Origin: Pseudo-nitzschia pungens
Lineage: Eukaryota; Bacillariophyta; Bacillariophyceae; Bacillariales; Bacillariaceae
DNA length: 64,000 bases
NCBI GenBank assembly: GCA_037355855.1
Contig: CM074769.1
Location: 310,001 to 374,000 of the forward strand
Direction: 5' to 3'
Shown here piece after piece: positions 36,701 to 48,769 of this stretch (within the stretch, counting starts at the first letter, position 1; each line of letters starts with the position of its first letter). The notes beneath the pieces were generated by a model that was not told the DNA's origin, did no database searches, and was given only the letters and a program-made list of their open reading frames with translations. Made by a program: the position numbers and the translations under genes.

Positions 36701-38405
36701 TTGGGTCCAGAAACTGCGTGTTGGTGAATGGTTCCTTCTCGTTCTCGTTGGTTTTGGAATCTTTTCGAACGGATCCTTGCTTCAGTCTTGTACGGTAATT
36801 ACGGTGCGGTAACTTAGTCGACGTTCTCAGTTCTCAGTCCTCACCTGACTTTCACGAAAAACTGCAACATTGAGCAAAGATCGGATGCATCCTGGACTAA
36901 CAAAGTTTCTTCCGAGTAATGCTTTTGTACTACTACTACTACTAGTAAGGTAAGGTTACTTCTAGTACTAGCTAGAGTAGTAATATATCGTTGTTAACAA
37001 GAAGAAGATGAGTAGAGTATCCACAATACTAGGAGTGAGGCCTACCACTCAACTACACTTCATCCCCAATTGGTAATGAGACACGGAAGAAGCATTCCCC
37101 ACAGTTGGGAGAGTGCTGAATATAGGAGCAAGAATGATGTATTTGATCGTAGTTAGTAAAGCACCACATGATGCTTCTTGTTCTTGTTGTTTGTTGCTGT
37201 TTGGACAGGTTCTTCTTCCTTGGCATCATGATTTTTGGTTGATAGTGTGGTGTGTCAACAACTTTTTTGGGCTTCCAATGTTGTGAAAAGATACTATGAT
37301 CTATGTAGTGACATCTAAAGCTTCAGTCCTACTACTACTACTACTACTAGTTCTTGTTTTTGCATGTCCTGATGGAATTCATATCACCACCAACAAGCAG
37401 AACGGCTGCTCAACAACAAGAAGATCATACAGATACATGCACATGCAGAGAAAGTGCTGAGTTGTTTCATGAATGGAATATATCTGATACTACTAGTACT
37501 AGTAGTATTAGTATAATATGTCCATATGAATTTGTTCGATCAGAAAATTTTCAACCAGCACCAATCCTCCTCACTCACACTAAAGTACGAAGCAACAAAA
37601 GGACGAGGAGGCAACAAAGTCCTCGTCCTCGTCCCGCTGCTGGTCAGCAGTTCGACATGTTTAGGACTATGAGGAACGACCACCACTAGTAACAAATGCA
37701 AAAAAACAAAGATGCAAAAGAACGTGGATATGGACAAAAACATATTCAATTCCTTCGCTAGTAGTAACAAAATTTGGGTGGCTAAGGTTAAGTTACTACT
37801 CCTCGTACCTCGACGAAAATGCTCCTGTGTGGAACAAAAAATCTGTTGCGTAGTCGTATGAATAAGGTTACTACATAAGGTTTACCGGTAAACCTTACTC
37901 CTATTCTTAAAATTACTCGTGCTTCGAATTTGTTTTTTCGCAAGACCGATTGACGTTAAACTCCGGATCACAATCATCTATTGGTTCGTAAGGTTTTACC
38001 TGAGTAAAGTTTGAGGTCACATTTTGGCTCTACATAATAGCCTTTTGACTTTCCACCAACGCTCGTTGGCTGGTTGGAGTTTGCTAAGTGAAGGTGGAGC
38101 AACTCCGTTTTTAACAATATACGGAAGAATGTCAAACGTGTCAAATTTTATCCCTTCACGGAGAAGCATTTTTGGAAGTATGAAAAGGCTGTTTTTCCCA
38201 TGTCCAAACCAATACTTCACAGAAAAGTACTGTCACCGACAAACGTCCACCACACAGGGAGGGATTGAAAAGATAATTTCATGTAACATCAATCGTACGA
38301 TTTGCGATTGACGGAAGCAATCTGCAAAAATTTGGTGTTCAAAACAACGATGCATTAAGAATACTTCTTAGCTATCGCTCACAAATATGACATTAATTCA
38401 TTATC
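36701..38405. other. Intergenic, microsatellites
   Basis: TACTAC/ACTAGT microsatellites at about 36940-36962, 37328-37350 and 37488-37512, a TACCGGTA at 37883 within a GGTAAACC/GGTTTACC palindrome, and several GTAAGGTTAC words. The 111-codon frame at 37354 is composed of these runs and is not credible. Confidence 0.6.
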
Positions 38406-39428
38406 ATGTCTTTCGAAACCCATGCTATCGAGGAGTCGGATAAGGTCCATCGATCACCGACATCGACAGTTTCCTTCACAGGTTTAGAGCAGAGTTCCTC
38501 GCGTAGTAGTCGTCGTGTAAGCATGGTAGATGCAAGTCTTTACAAGTCTCCGGTGAATTCTTTTTCAACCCATTCCTCAACTTGTACAATGCGAGTGTCG
38601 AATACTTCAAAACGGAATGCCGAGAAGAAAAGGAGGAGAAGGACTTTTTTCGATTTTATGGACATTCTATTGGAAGTTGTTGAAGCAAATGACCCAACAA
38701 CATTTCAGAATACCATAGAACTTATTCGTGACTATAAGGAAAAGAAAGAGCGGGGTGAAATAGATAGCCTTTCCAAAAGCCTCTATTCCCCGCTGAAAAA
38801 AGTTGTGGGCCCGCAAAATTGGACAGAAGCACGGGAACGCTTGTCAACAAGAGCAATCTCGTATTCGAAAAGTAGAAAGTCGTCGCTAAATGCTATAATC
38901 GAGATTGGACCCCTACCCGTGGCTTCTTCACCACTGGTCGACTGTTATGAAGAGGTATGTTTGCCACCATCGGTTCATGCACCTCAACCTCCGACAAAGG
39001 TTAAGGTTGAAACAGATGACAACATCAACGGAATGGAGGTAGACAGGGAGATGCGAACAAGAAGGAAGAGACTGTGGATAACAATTGGTGTTCTGATGCG
39101 AAGTCTCCAGATCAGCAACCCAGAACTCTACCACAAAGCTCGTGCATTGACCAAACAATGTTTACAACGCCACAAAGAACGTCTGCGTTTTGGTGAACAC
39201 CAGAATCATAGTTTGTCGCGAAGTATTCAGTCTCGTTTGAAGAATGAGATCGGGGTGGAGTATTGGAGGCGAGCCGAAACTAACGTCGCAAGAGCCTTGC
39301 TTGATCGCAACGAGATGATCGAAGGTTGGGAAAGACGCAGCAACAGTTCCAGGATCAAGAAACGGCGATTGGTGCCGATTGATGATACGACAAAAAAAGA
39401 CAGCATCAAACGACGGTATTTCGACTAA
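38406..39428 (+). CDS. Hypothetical protein with two copies of one helical domain
   Basis: 340 aa, single exon, starts MSFETHAIEESDK after a Ser-rich N-terminus. Two related segments are visible: about 75-150 (RRRRTFFDFMDILLEVVEAND...IELIRDYKEKKERGE...SLYSPLKKVVGPQNWTEARERL) and about 215-300 (RRKRLWITIGVLMRSLQISNP...ALTKQCLQRHKERL...SIQSRLKNEIGVEYWRRAETNV). Both have basic-hydrophobic start, helix, R/K-E-R/K turn, S-L-S, L-K, G-x-x-x-W/Y-W and A-E/R ends. So the protein is an internal duplication of an otherwise unrecognised helical domain. The C-terminus is basic (IKKRRLVP, KRR), consistent with a nucleus and nucleic-acid contact, but function is unknown. Confidence 0.75.
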   Translation: MSFETHAIEESDKVHRSPTSTVSFTGLEQSSSRSSRRVSMVDASLYKSPVNSFSTHSSTCTMRVSNTSKRNAEKKRRRRTFFDFMDILLEVVEANDPTTFQNTIELIRDYKEKKERGEIDSLSKSLYSPLKKVVGPQNWTEARERLSTRAISYSKSRKSSLNAIIEIGPLPVASSPLVDCYEEVCLPPSVHAPQPPTKVKVETDDNINGMEVDREMRTRRKRLWITIGVLMRSLQISNPELYHKARALTKQCLQRHKERLRFGEHQNHSLSRSIQSRLKNEIGVEYWRRAETNVARALLDRNEMIEGWERRSNSSRIKKRRLVPIDDTTKKDSIKRRYFD

Positions 39429-40900
39429 AGCTTCTTTCGGAAAAATTTAAACAATTGGATAAAGTATCGTCCTTTCGTTAATCAACAAGAAGTAGAATGC
39501 TATGAAGTCGAGGGCAGTGAATCCGTTCTACTAATTCATTCAACCTTTGTTCTAACATAAAATTAGCATGTGGTTCATATAGTACTATGTATCACTGATT
39601 TGCTTCTTCATCAATGTCGATAGAATCACCAGCAGCATGCTCCAATGAACCCACATATTTTCCTAGGTGAATACTGAAACTTAGCATCTGGTGGTGGTGA
39701 TGATTGGAAGATAGGAATGGTAGTACTTGGACAAATGTGAATTCACAGAGCAATAGCAAAATCAAGCAAGGAGAGTACCAGCAGGAGGCACTATCATTGC
39801 ACATACCACCAGCAATCTTTGGCGCGGTTAAAGCATAAAGCAGGGTTCAAGAGTCCCATGGGGTAGTAAAGTACTAGGTCTGGTGAGAAAAAACATGAAC
39901 TTGAAGTGGGATAGGAGCGATGGAAGGCTACTAGTGTATGTTTATGAAACCACTGTACTGGGTAAGTTACCAGCATGAAGGACAGTTATCATCAAAAAGC
40001 ACAGTTGGAGGTCTTTCTGCTTAGATCAGAGTTATTTATACTAGTAGTAGACTCGGCCGAGGGGCACTACTACTATTACTAGTACTAGTACTAATCGTAC
40101 CGTATTTATTTTCAACTACTGTATCAGCAGTTGTATTTTAATTTCTGTCTCCATTGATCTCTATTTTTCTATTTTTGCTGGTGTTATCAGGTGTTTCAGT
40201 TCCTGAATGTTCGTGGTGACAAGGTTACGGGTACCGTACGTTACGTACCAGTCATTTTTACGGAGTCCACGGTCCTACCGAACGACGTACGTACGGTATT
40301 GTATCGAGACACAAAAGATACGTCTACTCGTACCGGTACGTAAGAGAAGTATTAGTGCTTACTTGCAAAGCCTGAGAATGAAAGTAAGGTTACGTGCGTA
40401 CGAGATAAGTTAACCCGTAAAGGAGGGCTCGGGAAAAGAATGTTGTGGCACAACTCGTGACCCAATTCAGTCGGTTTTACCGAATTCAAAATGCGCGCGT
40501 TAACATGACATCATTCCCTGAGCAGATGATTCTTTTTTCGTTGAGCCAATCACATTCGGTTTGTTGACGTTCCAGGATGTATGGTACAACAAGAACACTT
40601 ACAGTTCATACGAAAGCAATAACGAATAATTGATCACGCACGCATGCAGCGCTGACACGACAGAGCTGTTATTGGTGTAGAGAGAGGTGACAAGGAGAGA
40701 AAGAATGACAGAAGATCCTGTCGGAAATGCACCCAACGTAGTTGCGTTGCGAAGTGTCACACGTTCGAGTACGTATGTAGATTTTCGATTTTGATCTTTG
40801 AAAGATCGAAAGCAAATAAACGTCGTTGACAATCGATACCCAACCGTTCTCATAATTCAGCAAGTTACCCGAAGCAACTAAAACGAGTGAAACAATCAAG
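39429..40900. other. Intergenic / FAS1-protein upstream region
   Basis: Contains an ACTAGT microsatellite at 40040-40092 that surrounds a CTCGGCCGAG palindrome, and TACCGGTA at 40331 inside a run of GTACG words. Presumably holds the promoter of the FAS1 gene, which by its codon choice is highly expressed. Confidence 0.5.
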
Positions 40901-41814
40901 ATGATGTCTGTTGTAAGTGATACTATGTTGTTTCGTATTCGGTGGTTAACAGACTCCAATTTCGCCCATGCGCCTTGACCTGACAGTAGCTCTGTCTTCT
41001 CCCATGTCATTGTCGTTTGCAGAGCAAGATCGCCCTTCTCGCCGCCCTCGTTGGAGGTGCTTCCGCTTTCGCTCCCGCCCAAAAGCCGGCTGTTTCCACC
41101 GCCCTTTTCAACGGACCCACCTTGGGAGCTGGAGGTATGGCTGATACCCGTGACCCTGATGCCTTCGATGATGAAGATCCTCGCAAGTCCATCTCGGCCG
41201 CTCCTTCCTTCGAGGAATACTTGAAGTCTCGCATGGCCGCTGATGCCGGAACCGCCGCTCCTGCTGCCGCCGCCCCTGCTGCCGCCGCCCCTGCCGCTGC
41301 CGCCCCAGCTCCTGCTGCCGCCGCCCCTGCTGCCGGTGGATCCATTGTCTCCGTCCTCGAAACTCTTCAGGGACCTGGACAAGTTTGGGGAGCTGATGGT
41401 ATCGCCGTCGGAAAGGAAGAATCCGACCTTAAGGGATACGACAACTTCGGCCTCTTCGTTGCGCGCCTCAAGTCTACCGGTGTCGCCGACATCCTCAACG
41501 GACCTGGCCCTTTCACTGTCTTCGCCCCTGTCGACAGTGCCATCGTCACCCACGAGAAGAACTTCGGAGCCTTCGATGCCGATGCCTGCAAGACCCACAT
41601 TGTCAACGGAAAGGTTTCCTCCTCCGATGTCTCCACCGCTGACCTCTCCAACGTCGGAGGAACTCCTCTTGCTTACCGACGTGCCGTCCGAAAGGACTTC
41701 GTCAACGATGCCATCATCGGAGAAAAGACCTTCGGACAGTACTCTGACTACCCTATTGATGTTGAGACCAGCAACGGTGTCATCCACGCTGTCGGCCTTT
41801 CCATGGCCAACTAA
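40901..41814 (+). CDS. Plastid-targeted FAS1 (fasciclin) domain protein with 12-nt first coding exon
   Basis: Exon 1 (40901-40912) encodes only MMSV; a 110-nt intron (donor GTAAGT, acceptor GTTTGCAG) leads to exon 2 (41023-41814). The 267-aa product has a signal peptide ending in a textbook ASAFAP motif (GGASAFAPAQ), so it should enter the plastid. A conserved acidic stretch (ADTRDPDAFDDEDPRKS) and an Ala/Pro linker (APAAAAPAAA) precede one FAS1 domain: GPGPFTVFAPVDSA (the H1 motif), THIVNGKV, and the NGVIHAV ending (H2). FAS1 domains mediate adhesion or protein interaction; plastid members in algae are poorly known. Strong use of GCC, CTC, GGA and AAG codons suggests high expression. Confidence 0.9.
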
Positions 41815-43100
41815 TTTTTTTGGCCTAGCGCAACTCCAATACACGCCCTAAGATAGATTGTAAACTTGCTGCTTTTTATTTTTTTGCCCATATCTAATGT
41901 CTACACAACTTCATAGCACACATGATGTCGGGATCGACTACACATTGGTTGTCACCGTAGCAAATGATGGGCTGTTTGTCCGTGTTGAAGACAAGTGTCA
42001 ATGGAACTGTTCAGTCGATAGAATGATCAACGACCTATAGGGTGGAAATAAGGTAAGGAAAACCTGCCAGATTTCCCATTACGACTTCGACGTCTCCGTG
42101 GTATTGGGAGATCCATTCGAGACAAACATCGGGTGAACCGAAGGTGACGGGGATGGCAATCATAGAATCGACATTCGAAGTTATCACGACTACAAGCACG
42201 GGAACCTTACTGAAAACAGAGGTAATTCGAACGAGTTCACGGCGTAAGTCCTTACCAGGTAATCTTACACTCGTGTGGATCGGGGTTGATGGACTTCCGG
42301 TTCCGATTATTTTCTTCCTTTGTTTTGAAAGTTCGTATGACGTACGCATGATCTTTCACGTGAAGCGGTACTATTCAAGCTTTTTTGGAACGGTGGCTAC
42401 CGGGGGCAGGGGACCGGGGGGGGGGGGGGGTAATGACCCCTGGCTACTGTTGCTCGTAACCTCAAACCTTACCACAGAGGTGTGGTTCGTCTTGGGTTTG
42501 CGGCACCCACAACATGAACAAGTAACCTTAAGGTTAACTCGTGACTGATTTAGACGCCACAATGAATGCAAGTTCTCCTTCCATCAAAAAGCTCCCGGTG
42601 CTCGTAACCTTACCAGTTACCGGTAAGGTTACCGTACTTCTATTCATCATTTACCAATCAACAACTCTGTGTTCAGTCTTTGCTCTTTACCGGTATTTGC
42701 GTAACGCAGGGTATCTCAATCAATCGACGCGAGAAGTTGACAGTCGACACAACATCTCTCTCTGAGCAAGGTTGCAACCCGAAAAACGAAGAAAACCAAG
42801 AGCAATACCGTAGATGGTAATCGATATCAGCCCGTTTATCGATTGGCAAGATCACACTGCAGAAACGATAATTTCCTATCTGGATTCTACTTGTTTGAGG
42901 GTCACCGGGGTAGTGAATGTTCGGAATTGATTTTGATTCCGCGGAACTCTACTTATCGATTGTCCGACTCCATTGGATTTTCGAGACATCCATTTGGTAG
43001 TGATTGCTACACGTAATCTCATTCAGTTGGATTGTAACGAAAGAGAGAGTGTTCCGAAGAAGAGAGCTCAAATACGGGAGAACGAAGATTGTATTCTAGG
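41815..43100. other. Intergenic with G-run
   Basis: Includes a G-rich tract at 42402-42430 with a run of 15 G, TACCGGTA at 42618 and 42688, and CTCGTAACCTTAC words. The frame at 42144-42548 crosses the G-run and is not convincing. Confidence 0.55.
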
Positions 43101-43811
43101 ATGGAAAATGAACGAGACAAATCCTCGCCGACGAGGTCCGGGAACGATCAATTGAGAAACGAACAACACCAAAAGCCAGACGATAGAAAAAACAGGGACC
43201 ACGAGAAGTCGGGGCGCAGATCGAGGGATCGGAAATCGAGGAAAGAACGACACAGCAGCAGAAGGAAAGACGACTATTCCGACAACGGTGACGACAGTGA
43301 AAGCAGCAACCACAGCGATAGCGAGGACTACGATCGCAAGAGAGATCGGAAGCGAAAACGGCGCACAAAGAAGCACCGAAGCAGCAGCAGCAGAAAGGAT
43401 TCTCGTTCGGGTTCACGTTCTCGTGCCGACAGCGACGATGACTGCGACGACAGCTCGAGGAGCGATTCGGTGGAAAGCGACTCGTATCGAAAAGATGCGA
43501 GATGGAAACGGAAAAAGGACGAACGGCAGAGACGTCGCAAACGCAAAGATAGGAAACATCGAGACGATGATTATTCAACCTCGTCATCGTCCGGGGACGA
43601 TTCCGACGAGTCTTCGAGTTACCGCAAGCGACGAAAACAAAAAAAGGACAAAAAGAAGAAAAAGAAGAAAAAAGCGAGCAAGACGGAGGAACGCCGGAGT
43701 GTGATTTCTGGGAAAAAAATAAAATTGCACATTGAAAAATCAGAGGAAGACCTGGCTCGGGAAGAAGCCAGGAAAAACTATTTGGAGTTTATGAATTCTT
43801 CCGTTCGGTAA
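43101..43811 (+). CDS. Arg/Ser/Asp/Lys-rich nuclear protein, likely splicing-associated
   Basis: About 236 aa from MENERDKSS (four residues upstream is another ATG). Nearly the whole protein is charged low complexity: RS/RD dipeptides, acidic SD runs and a lysine run ([10 protein letters not shown]). Only the C-terminus is ordered: SGKKIKLHIEKSEEDLAREEARKNYLEFMNSS, a short amphipathic tail of a kind that ends several RS-rich pre-mRNA-processing proteins. A role in splicing or nuclear speckles is inference from composition. It converges on LST8, with about 155 bp between stop codons. Confidence 0.7.
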   Translation: MENERDKSSPTRSGNDQLRNEQHQKPDDRKNRDHEKSGRRSRDRKSRKERHSSRRKDDYSDNGDDSESSNHSDSEDYDRKRDRKRKRRTKKHRSSSSRKDSRSGSRSRADSDDDCDDSSRSDSVESDSYRKDARWKRKKDERQRRRKRKDRKHRDDDYSTSSSSGDDSDESSSYRKRRKQKKDKKKKKKKKASKTEERRSVISGKKIKLHIEKSEEDLAREEARKNYLEFMNSSVR

Positions 43812-43966
43812 AGCACAATAAATACCGAAGGACATTCCCGAGAACAAATCCAAAGATAATGTACAAAGCTAGTATGTTTTACAGTCATTTTCAGGGTTTA
43901 CGACAATCGTTTCGAGTCAACAACGATATGTTCGCACTGGCGTTCGAGAGAAAACATTGGATTCTG

Positions 43967-45217
43967 TTACACGCTACTGTCATTCAGGGCGACGCAAGTG
44001 ACTGCACCTTGATGGCCGTTGTATTGACGAACCACATCCCCGGTTCGGAGATTCCAAAGGCGCGCCGTTGCATCGCTCGATGCCGTAACCAAGTAACTCG
44101 AGTCGGCACAAAAGGCAGCTGCAAACAAAACGGAATCGTGAGAGTCCAACAGTAATACGAGGTAAAAACAATGTCAGTTTTCTCCGTTTCAATTTTTTCA
44201 AACCACACGTACCGTCCCAAACCCATTTTGAATGAGCCTGTAAATTGTGTGCGAGTTCCCATGTTGTGGTGTCAAAGAGTCGTGCGGATCCATCCGATCC
44301 CGTTGTGCACAAATGCCGGCAATCAGGAGATATTTTGGCGTGGAGACAGTAACTTCCCGAAGGATGAGCTCTGAATTTTGTGATTGGGCGGTTCTCTAAG
44401 AAAGTCCCCGTGTTTTGGCTTATCGGATCCCAAACGTAAACAGTCCCGTGATTGCTCACCGCAGCAAACGTTCTGGAGTCCTCCGAAATATCCACGGCTT
44501 GAATCGACGTTTGTATCAAGCAACCACCCGTCGACCCTCTTCCAGGTTGTACCTGATGGATGAATCCTCTGTCGCCTTTTTTGTTGCTCCCTCTCATGTA
44601 GTTTTCGTTCGACCTTCCATTCCCTCCAATGTCCCACAGCGTTACTTTCCCCGCCGCATCCCCCGAAATTATTTCATCTCGATCGCTTCTCAGTGTCACC
44701 GATCTCACCGGGGCTTTGACATCGAAACTCCGTGAATACGTTGTGTTTCGCAAGTCCCACAATTTCACTGTCCCGTCCTCGCTTCCGCTGTAAAGATAAT
44801 GTCCATCTCTCTGAAATCCCAGAGACGTAACGCTCGATGTATGGCCTTCCAATGTTAGTGCTGGCTGTTGCTGTTCGGGATTGGCTATTTCGTACAGTCG
44901 AATATGTGGATTGCCACCAGCTGAACGTGTGCGCGGTATGTAGCATGTACCAAGGAGAAGAACCAACAACTGAATTCAGCGCAATGCGAATCAAGCGACG
45001 ACAAAAACAACTGGAAGAGGATACAAGCAGATCACCCCAAAAATACATCCACCGTCATCAGCTCTTTCTTACCGGCAAGAAATTGCTTGTCTGGTGTAAT
45101 TTCCAATTTGTTGACCTGGGAGTCTGGATACTTGAGGGTCCTTTGGCAAATCCCTGACGGCGCTTCCCAAAATCGTATTCGATGATCGAACCCAGCGGTC
45201 GCTAGAATCACGCTCAT
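43967..45217 (-). CDS. LST8: TOR complex subunit LST8, WD40 protein, 3 exons
   Basis: Exons 45217-45073, 44920-44213 and 44118-43967 (introns 152 and 94 nt, all junctions phase 1), 334 aa. The N-terminus [44 protein letters not shown] is the LST8 signature, and the splices restore [15 protein letters not shown] and [22 protein letters not shown], both conserved in LST8/GbetaL. Seven WD repeats make one propeller. LST8 binds the TOR kinase domain in TORC1 and TORC2 and stabilises it, linking nutrients to growth. The protein is slightly longer than the yeast one (about 300 aa) because of a Gly/Asn-rich insert ([17 protein letters not shown]). Confidence 0.95.
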
Positions 45218-45809
45218 TTCGTATTTCTACTGTTCGTTGCTTTATCTGCAGCTCAATGCTTCATGGTTTACTAGTCGGTGATGGATGATGGTTCATTCCA
45301 TTCGCCTCAACCACAACTGGTTGGATTTTTCGACAGATTGCGTAATCTTACCGGTACAAACAGCGGGATCTTTCTGATTTCCTCTCGCACTCATGCATGC
45401 TAAACAATCCATCACGATGGTATGAAGTAAAACTCTTATGGTATGTATAATATGTTTGATAGATATAGCATATATGAATAGTATGTTGCAAAGTATTAAC
45501 ATACGTAGAGTAGAGATCATACGACCACGTCTTCCGTTGATTCTCCCGGGCTGATACGTCACAAAATCTGAGTCGAGACCGATTGCTTGGTTGCTGTGAT
45601 CCATAATATCGGCAAACCTTAAGGTACTTAGTAGTTACACGTTTACGTGCAAAATACCATCAGAACGAAAAAAGAGATGAGTGTCTCGACTTCGTTTCCT
45701 TCCAGAATCATCAGACGAGCAATTCAGAGACGGTGCAAGACACCACATTTTCTTACCAGTGATTTTCTACCGATCACATCGAGTAGAAACCAATTATCAC
45801 TCGGCAACC
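45218..45809. promoter_or_regulatory. Divergent promoter region between LST8 and PNPase
   Basis: 592 bp between divergent starts. TACCGGTA at 45349. No core promoter element could be assigned. Confidence 0.45.
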
Positions 45810-48769
45810 ATGATGCAGAACTCAGGATCATGGTGTAGGCCCATGTCTATCGTGGGTTTTGTGTTGGTTGTTTTCTTGAACGCCTCCATTGGCGTGCAAG
45901 GGTTCCAGATCAAGACAGGGCCAAGACTGTCAGCGTTTTCGACCAGCAATAAGAAAGCGAACGTTCACGCTTCCCCCACAGCCCTAAACGAATCTCCATT
46001 TTACTCCATTGAAACGAATAACAATGGCCCAGCTGGCGGAGAGGTTCACAGATTGACTATTCACAAACTTCCCGGACAAAAGGAAGGGGATGAAAACGAA
46101 AATCCGATTGTGATCGAAAGCGGCAAAATTGGTCGCCAGGCCTCTGGTTCCGTGACGCTCCAGAGAGGAGATACCGTTCTTTATGCCACGGCTGCATGTG
46201 ACGACTCGCCGAAGGAAGGTCTCGATTTCTTGCCTCTAAGCGTAGAACACCAAGAACGATTTTCTTCCGTAGGAATGACCTCTGGTGGATACAACAAAAG
46301 AGATGGACGTCCAGCAGAACACGAAGTTTTGACTTGCCGATTGATTGATCGACCCCTCCGTCCTCTCATTGCGGATGGATGGCGTCACGAAACTCAACTC
46401 CTTTCGTGGGTCATGAGTTACGACGGAAAACGCAGTGCCGATCCTTTGGCGATTGTTGCGTCGTCAACCGCGCTGTTCCTAAGTGAAATCCCCCTCACAA
46501 AGGCCGTTGCCGCAGCAATGGTTGGATACGACAAAGAAACAGACTCCTTTTTGCTGAATCCTACTCACGAGGAAATGGCTAAATCGCCATTGCAACTGAT
46601 TGTCGCCGGTACGAAAGACGCAGTGCTCATGATCGAGGGAGCTGCCGACTTTTTGACAGAAGAAACCATGGTACGAGCTGTTACGTTTGGACACGATGCG
46701 ATCAAAGTGATCTGCGAGGCCGTTGAAGAATTTGGAATGGTTGCTGGAAAAGAAAAGAACTTTGATACGCTCAAAAAGGCACCGGAGGGTTTGCAGCAAG
46801 TCGTCGACGACCTCATGACCGAAAAGGTCGACGCCATGTACGCGTTGGGCGGAACAAAGACCACGCAAGGCCCAGTCATGTCGGCACTGAAAAAAGAGTT
46901 GGTTGAGACTCTGACCAACAGCGAGGATGAAGATGCTCCCGAATACGCTGCAAGTGATATCAAGACGGCGTTCAAGGATCTCTTGTGTCGCAGAATGTTC
47001 GTGCGAGCCAAAGAAACTGGACAACGTTGTGACGGTCGAGCCCTGGACGAAATCCGTCACTTAACTATGGAAACTGGCTTCTTGCCAAAGACGCATGGTT
47101 CTGCTCTGTTCACCCGAGGAGAGACACAGGCAATTGCCACCACCGTAAGTTCATTCCTAGTTGAAAGAAACCCGACCTAATTGCTGTACAGAACAGCTTT
47201 CATGCTGTTCAAACGAAACCAATTCTAATTGCATTACATACGTGTTTCGTCGTCGTTGACTTTGATGTTTCTGTCTATTACTGAACGAAGACGTTGGGAG
47301 ATTCCGGTATGAGACAAAAGATCGACAAGATTGACGGTACCGAAGAAAAGAGATTTTACCTGCAATACAGTTTCCCGCCATCATGCGTAGGAGAGACCGG
47401 AAGAGTAGGAGCTCCTGGACGTCGTGAAATTGGTCACGGAAACCTCGCAGAACGGTAAGTACAAATGGTGGAACCTGGGACTGCTCTTGACCCACTCAGG
47501 AAGCCGCTCTTTCTAAACATCACTTCCTCGTACAAACTCTATGCATGCAATGCTTTTCGCAGTGCCCTTGCGCCTGCCCTGCCAACCGAAGAAGACTTCC
47601 CGTACACTATTCGCGTTGAATCTTTGATTACTGAATCGCACGGATCTTCTTCCATGGCCAGTGTTTGCGGTGGATGTTTGGCCCTGATGGATTCTGGTGT
47701 TCCTATCAAAAATCCTGGTGAGTTGGTTTCTCTCCGAATCTGATTTGTCCGATCGCATTGATTATAGTGGACGAATTGTCGTGTTGTTTTTCGAAGCTTT
47801 CTTCTGTCTTTCTCACACGAAGCTGAATCGTTCGGTTCAGTTGCGGGAATTGCTATGGGAATGCTTTTGGGAGACAAGGAAGGTGTTTCGGACGAAAATG
47901 CCTTGATTCTTTCCGACATTTTGGGTACAGAGGACGCTCTGGGAACGATGGATTTCAAAGTAGCCGGAGACCGAACCGGTATCACAACCTTCCAACTGGA
48001 TATCAAATGCGAAGGTCTTAGTTTGCAAACGATGGAACGGGCCCTTGAACAAGCCAGGGTTGGTAGATTGCACATTCTGGATAAAATGGACGAAGTACTT
48101 GCGAAGCCCAGAGAAGTTCTCCCGGAGACTGTGCCGAAGCTTGCGCGGTTCACCATCGAGCCTTCATCTATTGGAAAGGTGATTGGTCCAGGGGGAAAGC
48201 AAATCCGTGCCATCATCGAAGACTACGAACTTACAAACATGGACGTCCAAGACGACGGCAATGTTCAAATCTCTTCCTTCAAGCAAGACAAATTGACCGA
48301 TGCAGAAGAATTCGTCAAGAAATTGGTTGGCGGAGGCGGTGGCGCCGGCGGCGGTGGTAAACGAGAGCCCAGACCTAAGTACAGTGGCCCAGAGCCAGTA
48401 GAAGGCCAAGTTTACAAAGGGAAAATAACGGGTATCCACCCGTTCGGAGTTTTCCTCGAATTTATGCCTGGAGCCGAGGATGGATCGACCCCGGGGCTAG
48501 AGGGGCTCTGTCATGTCTCCGAGCTAGCAGAGGAACATGTCAGAAGTTGCGAGGGCTATGTCAGGAGTGTCTTGAATACGGAGGAGTTTGATGTTGTTTA
48601 CATGGGCATTAACAATTCTGGCAAGAGATCATTGAGTCGCAAGGAGGCCTTGGTGGCGAAACGAAACGGCACCAATGGCGCGAGGGCAAATAAGGAACCC
48701 GTGTCAGTCATGTCGGACGACGAGTTCGATGTCATTGCCAAAGCCATCGAGGGAGTACAGGACTCTTAA
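45810..48769 (+). CDS. PNP: Organellar polyribonucleotide nucleotidyltransferase (PNPase), 4 exons
   Basis: Exons 45810-47144, 47291-47454, 47563-47717 and 47841-48769 give 860 aa. The leader [21 protein letters not shown] ending near VQGFQ looks like a plastid presequence. Two RNase PH-type cores: the first with [16 protein letters not shown], the second with [28 protein letters not shown] and, across splices, [55 protein letters not shown] and [12 protein letters not shown] domain ([17 protein letters not shown], about 660) and an S1 domain ([20 protein letters not shown], about 738) follow. PNPase degrades and polyadenylates RNA 3' ends, using phosphate. A Gly-rich linker separates KH and S1. 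All splice phases agree. Confidence 0.95.

Noticed and set aside
40669..41844. 391-codon minus-strand frame opposite the FAS1 gene
   Set aside because: Gly/Ser-rich mirror of the Ala/Pro-rich linker and biased codons; no independent features.
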